DNA of 64,000 bases, taken from NCBI GenBank assembly GCA_036768485.1, contig JAVLUZ010000650.1, positions 310,001 to 374,000 on the forward strand. Direction: 5' to 3'. The notes beneath the pieces are model-generated. The model saw only the letters and a list, made by a program, of their open reading frames with translations, had not been told where the DNA came from and did not search any database. Shown piece by piece: positions 47,536 through 56,682 of this stretch. Position 1 is the first letter of the stretch, and the number at the start of each line of letters is the position of its first letter. Position numbers and translations under genes: made by a program. This DNA is from Mermis nigrescens. Lineage: Eukaryota > Nematoda > Enoplea > Mermithida > Mermithidae.

Positions 47536-47686
47536 ATTCGATCTCTACAATATCCGCAAAGATTCGTTGCAAACTGTAGCTGTCGAAAATTTTTGTGTGA
47601 CAAAAAGTGTCTGTATATGGCTTAAATTTAAAAATAAAATAAATAAAATCCTGTATATGAGTCTGTTCAGGAAGTTCAGAAGCCAT

Positions 47687-48271
<585 letters not shown>

Positions 48272-48695
48272 TGATTTTTATCGGGACAAAGTCAAGTAAC
48301 TCTAACGTTATCTGAACTGAACTTAGAGTATTGGTTCGGTAGAGTAATTACGGGACATACCCGACATTTCGCGCCAACACATATGCAGCTCTAATTGTGC
48401 TTATCTGTCAATTGAAGAAGGATCCTCTGAACATTCAATAGAGTGATAAGATGACTTAATCCAAATATTAAGATTGAAATAGCGCTTAAGCGAAAGACAC
48501 TTGTTGTGCGTGCATGCATAAAGTATGCCTTTTTCCATATTAATATTTAAATTTCAAGAGAGTCTTATAAAAATTGTCATGCTTTATGTACCTTCAAATA
48601 ATAAGTAATAAAATAACAATTTTTGAAAAAGTTTTCGTATTGAAGTTTGCCGTTGGCGTACTCGTCTGCGTCATTATTGGAATGATACCCTAATC
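48272..48695. other. no recognised feature
   Basis: No supported gene. Confidence 0.35.
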
Positions 48696-48698
48696 ATT

Positions 48699-48863
48699 AG
48701 CTTAATTTTTGCCTGCCAAAAAAAGTCGCGTAATAGGTGCCTGGAAGAGGAAAATCCGCTTGAGTCCAACTCTCGCGCAGATGAAATGTGTAGTGGAGAT
48801 GAGCCAACGCATAAGACAGTTGAAGGACAAAGGATACGACGATGAGGCAATCGTGCAACTTCA
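48699..48863 (+). CDS. candidate host exon, uncertain
   Basis: A plus-strand frame is open for about 54 codons with protein-like helical composition (LSPTLAQMKCVVEMSQRIRQ, then LKDKGYDDEAIVQLQ) and ends at a possible donor CAG/GTTTGA. The upstream acceptor is unclear. No family is recognised. Chance cannot be excluded. Confidence 0.3.
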
Positions 48864-48998
48864 GGTTTGAATATCTTAGAATTGCAGCAAAATTTGCTTG
48901 TTTTTCCAAAAACTCCCACAAAAATCGTGTATATCTTGTCCGATAGAAGTATTAGTCAAATATCATCAAACACTGAGTTGGCCTTCTAAATTTGGGAG

Positions 48999-49437
48999 CA
49001 GTGTTTTTTTGTACAAGGTCCGTTTGTACATGTACAAAGATGGTCCCTAAAAGTCTTTGTACATTTTGTACACACAAATTTTTGGGTACTATAATATGGT
49101 ACATTGGCAATTTTAGTGTGGCAAAAAAACAGAGTTGTTCGACCTTCAGTAGTGTATTTTAGCTAATTTCTGGGTTTCTGAAGGCAAAAATAATTAATAA
49201 TCGTCTCAAAACAGCGGGAACCGCCAAAATATTTGACATTTTTCCTTTCTAAATGCAATTACGGACATTATAAAGATATATAGAACCCACAATTACTCAT
49301 TTCCGCCGAAAATTTTTACGAATTTCAAACCTTTTTTGCACGTTTTATCTTCCCGAAAATCTTTGTCGATGTACAAAGACGGTCTTCAAAAGTCTTTGTA
49401 CATTGAGGAAAATCTTTGCCGAATACAAGAAAAACTG
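48999..49437 (+). mobile_element. R1 hAT-type MITE, full length
   Basis: 439 bp from CAGTGTTTTTTTGTACAAGG to AAAAACTG; flanks TTTGGGAG and TTTGGGAA (7/8). GTACATGTACAAAGA and GATGTACAAAGAC lie near the two ends. Confidence 0.87.
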
Positions 49438-49930
49438 TTTGGGAAGGATTGAAATTTTAAAGTCGTATATTGCAACAACTACATATACAAAGATAATTGT
49501 GTTTTCGAGTGCTCCTCAGCCAGCTGTATGTACATATTAAAGAGGGAAAAATTTTAAAAAATTGAAGCTGATTTTAGTCATATTTAAAAATTATGTTAAA
49601 TAAAATAACCGCGCAATTGATTTCTCCATGTTATTTCCAAGCTCGACCTTGCTGAAAAATTATTTAAGTCGGTTTATACATATGGCACATTGTAAATAAA
49701 AGCAATATTAGTTAAAAGGTAATAATTGGACCGTCAGAAAATTTTAATCTATCCATCATGTTCACTCAGCCTGATCTGCTTGACTATAGATATGCAAAAG
49801 CAACAAGTTCGGCGCGTCAAAATTTTGGGCTTATTAATTAAAAAATAAGCTAAAAGCTATTCAGGCTTCTTTCAAACGCGCTTGATAAATTTACGCGTTT
49901 TCCTTTGACGAGCTTATAAAACATAATCAT
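49438..49930. other. no recognised feature
   Basis: No supported gene. Confidence 0.35.
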
Positions 49931-49935
49931 CCTTC

Positions 49936-50247
49936 CAGGGGCGGATCCAGGATTTTCTGACAGAGGAGTGGTGGCGGACGGAATCCCAAAAATTTCCTAA
50001 TAGTGTTAAAAATTGTCCGAGAAATTCCTCAATGACTCTTGCAGCATCTGCTTTTGCCGTCTTTTGATAAACAGAATCATTTATGATCCGAAAAAAAGGT
50101 AGAAATTTACGAAAAATCTCTACGAAAAACGCATGAAATCAGTGCTAAAATTGGCTTGAAGCACATGAAAAAATGCTCGAGAAATCATTGTAAAATCTAA
50201 AAAATACTATTCTCTAACCCCCCGCCCACTCTCTAAATCCGCGCTTG
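49936..50247 (+). mobile_element. R7-like hAT-type MITE
   Basis: 312 bp with ends CAGGGGCGGATCCAGG and CTAAATCCGCGCTTG. The target duplication is not preserved. Confidence 0.65.
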
Positions 50248-50309
50248 TCTCGTACTATTATTTAGAAGAAACTTGAGAGCGTGTTTGGCGTAAATATGTG
50301 AGAATAAGT

Positions 50310-50530
50310 GCACAGCCTTGCCCGGTCTGGGGGTCAGCTCGGTCTAGGGAGGTGAACCAGAGAGCTCTAATAGTCTGAATTGGTCTACTGGCATATATGC
50401 TGGCCCTAAGGTAAGGTTCAAACTGTCTTTATTCATAGCTTCTGGTTAATTTCGAGCACCTTTGAGGAAAATTTTTGAATTTTTAAAAACATTTTTTGTC
50501 TCAATTTTTCAATTTTTTTCAATAAATTTT
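50310..50530 (+). repeat. R6 dispersed repeat, partial
   Basis: Begins GCACAGCCTTGCCCGGTCTG and includes TTCTGGTTAATTTCGAGCAC; the far end is missing. Confidence 0.5.
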
Positions 50531-51338
50531 TAGCTAAAAGCCCTCCGTACACGGTTATTATGGATCATTTATTCACTTTAATTACGGAAAATGTTAGTTT
50601 ATGGCAGCTGCATATTCGTAAGTGGAAGTTGCTTGCTTTATCTGAAACACCGTGGTTTTACTTGATTACCAGACTTTTATCACTAGTGATAAAAGTCAGC
50701 TAACTATACTTATATTTTGCGAGAATATAGTACCAGTTAAGCTGCTAACAATAGCTCTCTTGAAGCAGAATCCCATACGTATACTAATTTTTTCGAGTTA
50801 TTAATTTCGTTTTCACAATCGAGCAGCAATTTGAAATTTTAGTGGTGTTAACGCTATGTCGTTCTGACTGTGAAAACACTGCACGAACTCAGCGAAAGCA
50901 GCTGTGTAATTTGCAGTAGAAATAAGCAGAAAATATTGAGTTTTAGTTTTAGACATTCATGGTCGTGCTCTAAATAAAAGTATAAACAATCGTACAGAAG
51001 ATGAAATGTTTCTGTGTGCGATATTTTTAAGATTTTATCAATTATCTTAATATTTGATGAGTCTTTTAACTACCTGTTGTCTTAATCATTTGTAAAAAAT
51101 TATGCTATGATGAATTATTAGGAAAATTTGAGAGAGCTAGTCGTCGCGCACTGTCGCTGGCATGTGAACAAACGTCTCAATTTTGTCACATGTATTCGTT
51201 TTATTTACTTAAAATAGTTTATGATTTTGATAAGCTGAAGTTTTTAAGGTATGTACCTCTTCCTTCTTGTCAATATCTCCTTTTAAAAATCAACTGTCAA
51301 AGAATTTAAAATAACGAATGGAATTGTCTTTTTTATAG
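50531..51338. other. probable intron or intergenic DNA
   Basis: No gene is supported. It precedes the EGF-like exon and ends in a splice acceptor. Confidence 0.4.
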
Positions 51339-51488
51339 AGCAGAATTGCACGGGAGACTGCCATGGTGAAGATGTGCCGCACTGTTTGAATAATACAATA
51401 ACTGGAAAGCCTGAACAAGCTAGCTGGAATGGCGAAAAATACTGTATTTGTGATATGACGTACGAAGAACCGTCATGCAAAAATATAA
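51339..51488 (+). CDS. EGF-like domain exon of a host gene
   Basis: A 150-nt exon bounded by a polypyrimidine-AG acceptor (TTTTTTATAG) and a GTGAGT donor. The frame is open throughout and encodes six cysteines in EGF order: C-x3-C-x7-C, then C-x-C-x8-C (YCICDMTYEEPSC). Both boundaries are phase 1, the usual state of shuffled EGF exons. It probably encodes part of an extracellular or membrane protein on the plus strand; the partner exons must lie beyond the repeats. I cannot assign the gene. An ORF finder misses it because it has no start codon of its own. Confidence 0.75.
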
Positions 51489-51611
51489 GTGAGTCGGTGC
51501 ATCGGTATTTGAATTAAGCAAATTTACAATTTCTGTCATGTTTTCTTTGCATTTTCAAGAGAGAAAGCCTTTCCTAACGAAAGACTAGCGATTTGCATTA
51601 TTTGGAAGTTA

Positions 51612-52174
51612 AGCCTGATTTATACTCCGCGGACGAGCGGCGAAGAAATTGCCGCAACGGCCGCCACAGAAATTTCAGCGCGAACCCATTATACTTCGGG
51701 CTGCGGCTCGGCAGCCGGCGAATTATTCGCCGCCGCAATTTGATTTATACTTCACGCGGCCGCCGCGGCGCGCGGACTGATTCGCAAAAGTCTGGATTTT
51801 TTCGCCGCTTTCCAATTTATACTTCTGCCACGCCGCAAGGAGTCAAAATTGTTATTTTTAGCTTTTTCGGCCATTTTTTCGCCGCGCCGCAAAAGTCAAA
51901 AAGCCCATTGCTCTTGCGAATGCTAATGAGGTTTCGAGCCCAGTGTCGGCGTCACGCATTGCGCCGAAGCGAGCTGCGGCGGCGGTGAGGCGCCACCTTG
52001 TCGCTGGTTTTTTTGTCCACGCGGCGAGCTCGCCGCGTGAAGTATAAATGCACGACGCTGGCGCGGCAAGCGGATTTTGCCGCAGAATATTTGCGCAGGG
52101 TCGACTAATTTTTGGGCATACTGTGCCCGCAAAACCCCTTTGCGGCGCGGTTCGCGTGAAGTATAAATCTGGCT
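51612..52174. mobile_element. GC-rich MITE flanked by TTA (PIF/Harbinger-like)
   Basis: The ends AGCCTGATTTATACTCCGCG and GTATAAATCTGGCT are inverted repeats flanked by TTA on both sides (51,609-51,611; 52,175-52,177). Inside, ATTTATACTTC recurs in both orientations next to CGCCGC-rich blocks. GC content is far above the surroundings. A TTA duplication fits PIF/Harbinger. The two ORFs (51,593-51,988 and 51,923-52,132) are not genes. Confidence 0.7.
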
Positions 52175-52177
52175 TTA

Positions 52178-52480
52178 TAATGCTGCTACAGTTTTGCCTA
52201 TTTTTATGTTCTTAACTTTTTCGGATCGAATGGATGATTTTACCCATGTAATTCTTGTCGTAAATAGTTCGAAAGGTCCATTTAAATTTGTCCAATCGCA
52301 GCTTTGTTCCATGAACAAAAGGGATAGAAAAAGGAAAGGCTGACCTTCCTTAGTCTTTTATGTAATTGCGTTATTATTTCAGACCTAAAAATCTAAATTT
52401 GTTCAGTACTCTTGAATCCTAATTTAAATTTTATCTATTTTATTTTACTTTCAAGTTAATTTTTCTTGATTGGACTAGAT
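52178..52480. other. no recognised feature
   Basis: AT-rich host flank of the Polinton insertion. Confidence 0.4.
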
Positions 52481-52486
52481 TACATG
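52481..52486. other. target-site duplication, left
   Basis: TACATG, identical to 61,673-61,678; the 6-bp length is diagnostic for Polinton-type integration. Confidence 0.93.
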
Positions 52487-52730
52487 AGTAGTAATGGCCG
52501 TCAGCCTGGGGAGCAACGCTGTAGGATAGCCTATGTTATAACATAGGCGATGACGTAAAAATCTGCTCCCTGAGGTAGGCTGAGGGAGCAACGTTGAAGT
52601 ATAGGCGCAGGCAGCAAGGCACGTATGCGCGTGTGTTGAATAAAGCGAGTGTATGGCGCGAGTGAAGTGGGCGTTGACTAATGATTGAATAAAAGGGGTT
52701 CAAGTCCGCCAGCGCACAATTTCCTTTTTT
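52487..52730 (+). repeat. Polinton terminal inverted repeat, left
   Basis: 244 bp matching the reverse complement of 61,430-61,672 with about ten differences. It includes a perfect 20-bp palindrome (52,529-52,548), a GCTCCCT...AGGGAGC hairpin and CAACGTTG. The last codons of the membrane-protein gene lie inside it. Confidence 0.95.
52529..52548. repeat. 20-bp perfect palindrome in left TIR
   Basis: GCCTATGTTATAACATAGGC is self-complementary and is repeated identically in the right TIR. It is a candidate binding site for the integrase or another element-encoded protein. Confidence 0.85.
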
Positions 52731-53128
52731 ATAAACCGAACAGCATATAAAATTGTTAGCGTTACTAATAGAGCCAAACAGCTTAAAATCTCATTAGATA
52801 AATTACTCAAATCTTCTTTGTGCCTACATTTTACTTCATTTTCCAGGCACCTCCCTTCTACTTTCATGCCATTGAAATTTTCGTCAATTTTTAAACAGTT
52901 TTTACAAAAAGGGTTAAACTTTATCAATTCTAAATTTGGAAACTCTTGCGTTAAATTTTTCCAATTAGATACTCGAAAATCGCAACTATCTTTGAGAAAA
53001 ACTGATCGCACGTTTCTTGAGACATTTTCAAACGTTTTTAGTCCTTCACAGAATGCTTTGGACTGGTTTTGGTATATACAGTCCTCTGCACTTATTGTGT
53101 GTAATAAACAATAAACTAGTAGAATCAT
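52700..53128 (-). CDS. small type I membrane glycoprotein of the Polinton
   Basis: 142 aa. A hydrophobic signal peptide (residues 1-14, ending ISA) is followed by an ectodomain with cysteines at 7, 17, 27, 49, 75, 78, 94 and 101 and N-glycosylation sequons at 21, 35 and 58. A single membrane segment spans about 115-133, followed by a short basic tail (FIKKEIVRWRT). It has its own TATAAATA box 33 nt upstream of the ATG, and its last codons are inside the terminal repeat. No homologue is recognised. A surface protein suggests a role at the host membrane or in cell-to-cell spread; this is inference. Confidence 0.75.
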   Translation of the reverse strand: MILLVYCLLHTISAEDCIYQNQSKAFCEGLKTFENVSRNVRSVFLKDSCDFRVSNWKNLTQEFPNLELIKFNPFCKNCLKIDENFNGMKVEGRCLENEVKCRHKEDLSNLSNEILSCLALLVTLTILYAVRFIKKEIVRWRT

Positions 53129-53160
53129 TTTTAATTATGAGAATATATGTGTTTTAGTAG

Positions 53161-53168
53161 TATTTATA
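53161..53168 (-). promoter_or_regulatory. TATAAATA box, membrane-protein gene
   Basis: 33 nt before the ATG at 53,128. The TAA of the box is also the stop codon of the minor capsid gene. Confidence 0.75.
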
Positions 53169-53943
53169 GGCGCCTGAAATGTAGTTTTATAATAGTTTTT
53201 CCAAACTCAAATGGAACAAGTTCATCTTGATCGCTTTTAACATTAATTTCGATGGTATTGAACTCTTTTTTCAGAACCGGGATATAATGAGGGCTAATAT
53301 ATGAGTGATTTACAATATCTGTATAATTTCCTTCAATGTTAACAACCTGTAATAAAGGTGCAAACACGTTACCTACAATTTGAGGTGCGACTATGTCACA
53401 ATATATGAAAAAATTATGCATTCCACCTAGCATATCGGGAGAATGTTGGGCAGTTATAGATACATTGTTATTCTTATGTATGCGATTGAAAGTAATAAGC
53501 TGTCTTTCTAAAAAACCTAGCATATAAGTCAAATGTTTTGATAGCTTTATGTTCTGAACATGCTCTGTATTTAGCGTAAGATTACAAAATTTCCTATTCT
53601 CATCATAGTTAAAGCTAATGTGTGGAGTATAGTCATAATTTTCTTTCAAACCTGCTGTTTTTATAGCATTGTTTATTGTATCTACAAGATCGGAAACGTA
53701 CTGATACCTGGCTGGGGGAATGAGCATCTTAACTCTCAGCTTATTTTTAATATCAAAAAATTGTAGCATATTTTGTCTGCTATTCACATTGTGCCACGTA
53801 TTGGCATAAATGATTTCAGCCAGTCCAACTTCCCATTCACCATTTAGCGTAATTTGCCTGGGCAGCCTAGTTATAAAGCTGGAGGCAGTGTTGGACAAGT
53901 CGGAATTACTCGGTAGTATGAGGTAGAATTGTTTAGAATCCAT
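53164..53943 (-). CDS. Polinton minor capsid (penton-like) protein
   Basis: 259 aa, complete. In Polintons this protein is predicted to be a single-jelly-roll vertex protein. Recognition rests on order in the operon and on motifs I associate with the family: N-terminal FITRLPRQITLNGEWEVGL, central HSPDMLGGMHNFFIYCDIV, PQIVGNVFAPLLQVV, and C-terminal EFNTIEINVKSDQ then PFEFGKTIIKLHFRR. The ATG follows the protease stop after 2 nt, and a TATAAATA box lies 25 nt upstream inside the protease gene, so it may be made both by reinitiation and from its own transcript. A decayed homologue is at 30,151-30,928. Confidence 0.88.
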   Translation of the reverse strand: MDSKQFYLILPSNSDLSNTASSFITRLPRQITLNGEWEVGLAEIIYANTWHNVNSRQNMLQFFDIKNKLRVKMLIPPARYQYVSDLVDTINNAIKTAGLKENYDYTPHISFNYDENRKFCNLTLNTEHVQNIKLSKHLTYMLGFLERQLITFNRIHKNNNVSITAQHSPDMLGGMHNFFIYCDIVAPQIVGNVFAPLLQVVNIEGNYTDIVNHSYISPHYIPVLKKEFNTIEINVKSDQDELVPFEFGKTIIKLHFRRL

Positions 53944-53945
53944 GT

Positions 53946-54370
53946 TTATAACTTAAATTGATCAAAGTATTTATAAATTTTTTCATTCTGCATAGATAAT
54001 ATAATATTTTTGAAAGAAACGCCTTGACAGCGCCAAAATAGAAAGTAAATACACATATGCCCGCATGTTGTTGAGAAAAATCCCTGTACCTGCATATTAT
54101 TGTATGTATAAGCAAATGCATTTTCACTAATATAGTATCTGACATGCTTAGGGGTTTTCGCCCATAACTGTCAAAATATTCGCAATGTCTCATATTGTCG
54201 AAATATAATGCAACCCAGTGTGAGCCAGGTTCATGGCTAGAGTCTAAATTTACTACAATAGCTGCAGGGTAATTTTTTATTGGCGGTAAAAGATCTAGTG
54301 GGAAAACTCCCAAAAATGTATCATTTTTTATATTGACTTTAAGAATTTTAAATATTTCAATGGTGTTCAT
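53946..54370 (-). pseudogene. Polinton adenain-like cysteine protease, frameshifted
   Basis: A capsid-maturation protease of the adenain/Ulp1 type (C5-like). From the ATG at 54,370 the ORF encodes the His motif (SHWVALYF, His51) and the acidic motif (YFDSYG, Asp67). A one-base deletion near 54,138, judged against the relic at 29,714, shifts the frame; the Cys-containing motif STTCGHMCIYF and the natural end (TAA at 53,946-53,948) are in the next frame. As read, the protein has an aberrant tail ending at 53,933 and no catalytic Cys. This is a real lesion, a sequencing error, or less likely a programmed frameshift. It starts 2 nt after the capsid stop and has no TATA box of its own. Confidence 0.88.
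53968..53975 (-). promoter_or_regulatory. TATAAATA box, minor capsid gene
   Basis: 25 nt before the ATG at 53,943, embedded in the last codons of the protease gene. Conserved in the 30.1-kb relic. Confidence 0.72.
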
Positions 54371-54372
54371 GT

Positions 54373-55665
54373 TTAGGCGTTGTAATCATGAAATGTGTTC
54401 CTATTTTTATCAATCATTATTAAATTATCGAATTCTGCGTATATAATGATTTCAACTCCTGAATCAGGTAATTTTTCACTAAACTTTATGTGTACACTAG
54501 TGGTTCCTTCTCTTATTAAGTCCCAGTGTCCGCCATCATCCTCATCAGGCGTTAAGTCAAAAACAAAGAAACAATGACTGGTTTTAAACTCTTCTCTGCT
54601 GATAAAGTTTCCTTCGCGCCCAATATCTAGTGCCTCAAACATCTGATTAAAAGCCTGTAGGTATCTATCCTGCTTGAATGAAATATCCAGTGGATGTGCA
54701 GGAAAAGTATGACCTCCGCATGTTACTCTCACCTCATGAATGCTGAATGGTTTGAAATTGAATGGTGATTTTGAAAGGCTGCCTCTGTATGCGCTTCCAT
54801 CAACACATGCAAAAACCATGCGTCTAGGTAATTGCCCATTAAATAATGTAAAATTAGGTGTTTCTCTTGCAGGATTCCCAACATGTAAGTTGGTCATCGC
54901 TACTCGTCTAATTGGGTATTTTGCTGTATATTGCAACATTGTTTGTTCTAGAGCCAAATTGATGCTGTCTAAGACTTCTACTTTCCTAATAAAGAATTTC
55001 ATCTGAACAATCTGTAGGTCAATGTTAATATCTTCAAAACACTGCAAAATAAATGCATTACTGTTTCTGTGTAGTTCTAGGCGGAAGTCTGTGAAATTGA
55101 GCAGATATCTGTCTTGTAAAAACATGTCAATATGTAATGGTGCTGATACCTCTACAATATTTTCATCCTTAAACATTGCTGCGCGCTTCTTGAAGGCTTC
55201 ATGATCTTTACTGTCAACATTGGGACCCCCTTCATGGAAATAAAGAGCCGATTGGAGATGTGAATTTTTTGCATCATATCCGTAATTTAGCTCTGTTTCA
55301 AAATATGATCTATATGCGTATTTGTCTGAACTATCAAAAACAAGCTGCCCGCCAAGAAAGCATTTTACTTGCTTAAAGAATGTCTTTCCAATAAGATTGA
55401 TTGGTGCATAATCTGGTACAACAGCTCCTGCTGCAATTGCCGGTTTTTTAATTTTCAACATCATATAAATGTAATTTTTGCTTAATTGTAAGTAATGCGG
55501 ATCAGGCGGTATTCTAAACTCGTAGGGTCCATCATTAGTTATTGGATGCATGGGTTGAATTTCATCCCAAAACCCCCTTTTTATAGCTACCTGTGTTGGG
55601 GGGACTGTGAACAAATCTAGTTCACTTTTTGTGCTTGGTAGTGATTTTGTATCTATTAGTGCCAT
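54373..55665 (-). CDS. Polinton major capsid protein (double jelly roll)
   Basis: 430 aa from the ATG at 55,665; an upstream in-frame ATG (55,695) lies only 10 nt from the TATA box and is less likely. It matches the invertebrate Polinton capsid family often annotated as F54H12.2-like. Visible family motifs: N-terminal KSELDLFTVPPTQVAIKRG, DGPYEFRIPPDPHYLQL, SYFETELNYGYDAKNSHLQ, LHIDMFLQDRYLLN, TAKYPIRRVAMTNLHV, LFNGQLPRRMVFACVD, SPFNFKPFSIHEV, VFDLTPDEDDGGHWDLIREG and IIYAEFDNLIMIDKNRN. The family forms the hexon-like trimer of the predicted icosahedral shell. It is intact. The protease gene begins 2 nt after its stop. Confidence 0.93.
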   Translation of the reverse strand: MALIDTKSLPSTKSELDLFTVPPTQVAIKRGFWDEIQPMHPITNDGPYEFRIPPDPHYLQLSKNYIYMMLKIKKPAIAAGAVVPDYAPINLIGKTFFKQVKCFLGGQLVFDSSDKYAYRSYFETELNYGYDAKNSHLQSALYFHEGGPNVDSKDHEAFKKRAAMFKDENIVEVSAPLHIDMFLQDRYLLNFTDFRLELHRNSNAFILQCFEDINIDLQIVQMKFFIRKVEVLDSINLALEQTMLQYTAKYPIRRVAMTNLHVGNPARETPNFTLFNGQLPRRMVFACVDGSAYRGSLSKSPFNFKPFSIHEVRVTCGGHTFPAHPLDISFKQDRYLQAFNQMFEALDIGREGNFISREEFKTSHCFFVFDLTPDEDDGGHWDLIREGTTSVHIKFSEKLPDSGVEIIIYAEFDNLIMIDKNRNTFHDYNA

Positions 55666-55704
55666 CGTGATTGATGAATTTAGAAAAAACGTCATTTGTC
55701 GGAG

Positions 55705-55712
55705 TATTTATA
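55705..55712 (-). promoter_or_regulatory. TATAAATA box, major capsid gene
   Basis: 40 nt before the chosen ATG. The TAA within it is the stop of the 121-aa gene. Confidence 0.78.
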
Positions 55713-56073
55713 GACTTTGGTCGGGTCCCAAGACCCTCCCCTGCTGTTGAAGGGCTCTAGAGGCTTTTTCAAAAAGCTGTGCTGCTTCGTGTTTTGAATG
55801 CTCCTTAGTTGCCTTGAAAAGCGGTTTTCCTTGGGCAACATCTGAAGCAATATTTGATCCTGCCACTAGGGCATGTTTACCAACGCTTTTACCTATAGAT
55901 CTTAAAACAGGGACTGCCATTCTAAAAAGAGACTTGAAAAAACTTCCAAGGCCAACACCTCGCTGGTAGGGAATCCCTCTAAATCCCTCCAACCCATAAC
56001 CCGTTTGGGCCGCCTGCCCCCCATAGTACTCTAGCCAAATACTTAAATCGTCAGGAGTAAATTGTACATGCAT
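55708..56073 (-). CDS. Polinton small virion protein, Gly-rich/hydrophobic core
   Basis: 121 aa. The centre (residues about 28-83) has GFRGIPYQRGVGLGSFFKSL followed by FRMAVPVLRSIGKSVGKHAL, a Gly-rich start, amphipathic basic helix and SDV block. This pattern is shared by a small protein next to the capsid gene in many Polintons and resembles adenovirus pVI/pX-type minor core proteins. I infer a capsid-internal or membrane-active role. It has its own TATAAATA box; its stop codon is part of the next gene's box. Confidence 0.72.
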   Translation of the reverse strand: MHVQFTPDDLSIWLEYYGGQAAQTGYGLEGFRGIPYQRGVGLGSFFKSLFRMAVPVLRSIGKSVGKHALVAGSNIASDVAQGKPLFKATKEHSKHEAAQLFEKASRALQQQGRVLGPDQSL

Positions 56074-56110
56074 TTTTATTGATTATTAATAAAAAAGGTC
56101 TTTAACATAG

Positions 56111-56118
56111 TATTTATA
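56111..56118 (-). promoter_or_regulatory. TATAAATA box, 121-aa virion gene
   Basis: 38 nt before the ATG at 56,073; overlaps the stop codon of the 188-aa gene. Confidence 0.75.
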
Positions 56119-56680
56119 GACTTTCATCCCAATCAAAATTAGCATTGCTCCGTGCATCTACAAAGATTTCTTTTCCAGCTTTATTGCCAATACTTTCAAT
56201 TGGAATATTTGTTTGATTAAGTGCTTTCATTAGCTCTTTTGTACCAGGAAGTTTACCAATAGTTTTTCGCCCTCGAGCCAAATCATGTACTAAATCTACA
56301 ATATTTGAGCCATAAATTTTCCGACCATTAATAACCAGCTCGCCATTTTGTTCTATTTTAATATATGGGCTAGTTTGAATATAGTGTAAAAGTGTTTTAG
56401 CTGCTTGATGTTGTGCTTGTGGTATTCCTGCTAGTATTTCATCATCAGATGTGCTTTCTTCAATAATGTCAATTTTGTAAGGTTGGTGCTTCTTTTCCTG
56501 CAATCTCTGATGCCTAGCAAGCACCTGGTTATACTTTGCAAGCTTTATTTCAGGGGAAATACTGTTATTATTTAATATTTTCTGCATTTCAATATCTAAT
56601 GAATTCAATAAAGCATCAACAGGTTTAGAGGATTCAGCTATATCAGCTGGTAATAAAATCATTTTTTCTGTGTATTTCAT
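56114..56680 (-). CDS. Polinton conserved 188-aa protein
   Basis: 188 aa, mostly helical in its first half with a charged linker (EESTSDDE), then a conserved-looking block INGRKIYGSNIVDLVHDLAR that I associate with an uncharacterised Polinton protein. The N-terminus (MILLPADIA after an earlier Met) and the block KILNNNSI...KLAKYNQVLARHQRL fit the same family. Its ATG overlaps the stop of the upstream 116-aa gene as TAATG, and no TATA box precedes it, so it is probably translated by reinitiation. Function unknown; position among virion genes suggests a capsid or core role. Confidence 0.68.
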   Translation of the reverse strand: MKYTEKMILLPADIAESSKPVDALLNSLDIEMQKILNNNSISPEIKLAKYNQVLARHQRLQEKKHQPYKIDIIEESTSDDEILAGIPQAQHQAAKTLLHYIQTSPYIKIEQNGELVINGRKIYGSNIVDLVHDLARGRKTIGKLPGTKELMKALNQTNIPIESIGNKAGKEIFVDARSNANFDWDESL

Positions 56681-56682
56681 TA
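56678..56682 (-). promoter_or_regulatory. TAATG stop-start overlap
   Basis: The stop of the 116-aa gene and the start of the 188-aa gene share the A. This arrangement is typical of termination-reinitiation. Confidence 0.75.

Noticed and set aside
51593..51988. 131-aa Arg-rich ORF
   Set aside because: It lies within the GC-rich MITE; composition reflects CGCCGC repeats.
52705..52725. tRNA-like B box (GGTTCAAGTCC) in the Polinton terminal repeats
   Set aside because: There is no matching A box or T-stem pairing, so a tRNA or Pol III promoter is not supported.
53933..54370. Programmed frameshift in the protease
   Set aside because: No slippery heptamer or downstream structure is evident, and the relic copy has the region in a single frame; a one-base deletion is simpler.
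55663..55695. Upstream ATG adding 10 residues to the major capsid protein
   Set aside because: It would lie 10 nt from the TATA box, too close for a transcribed start; the next ATG fits the family and the spacing.
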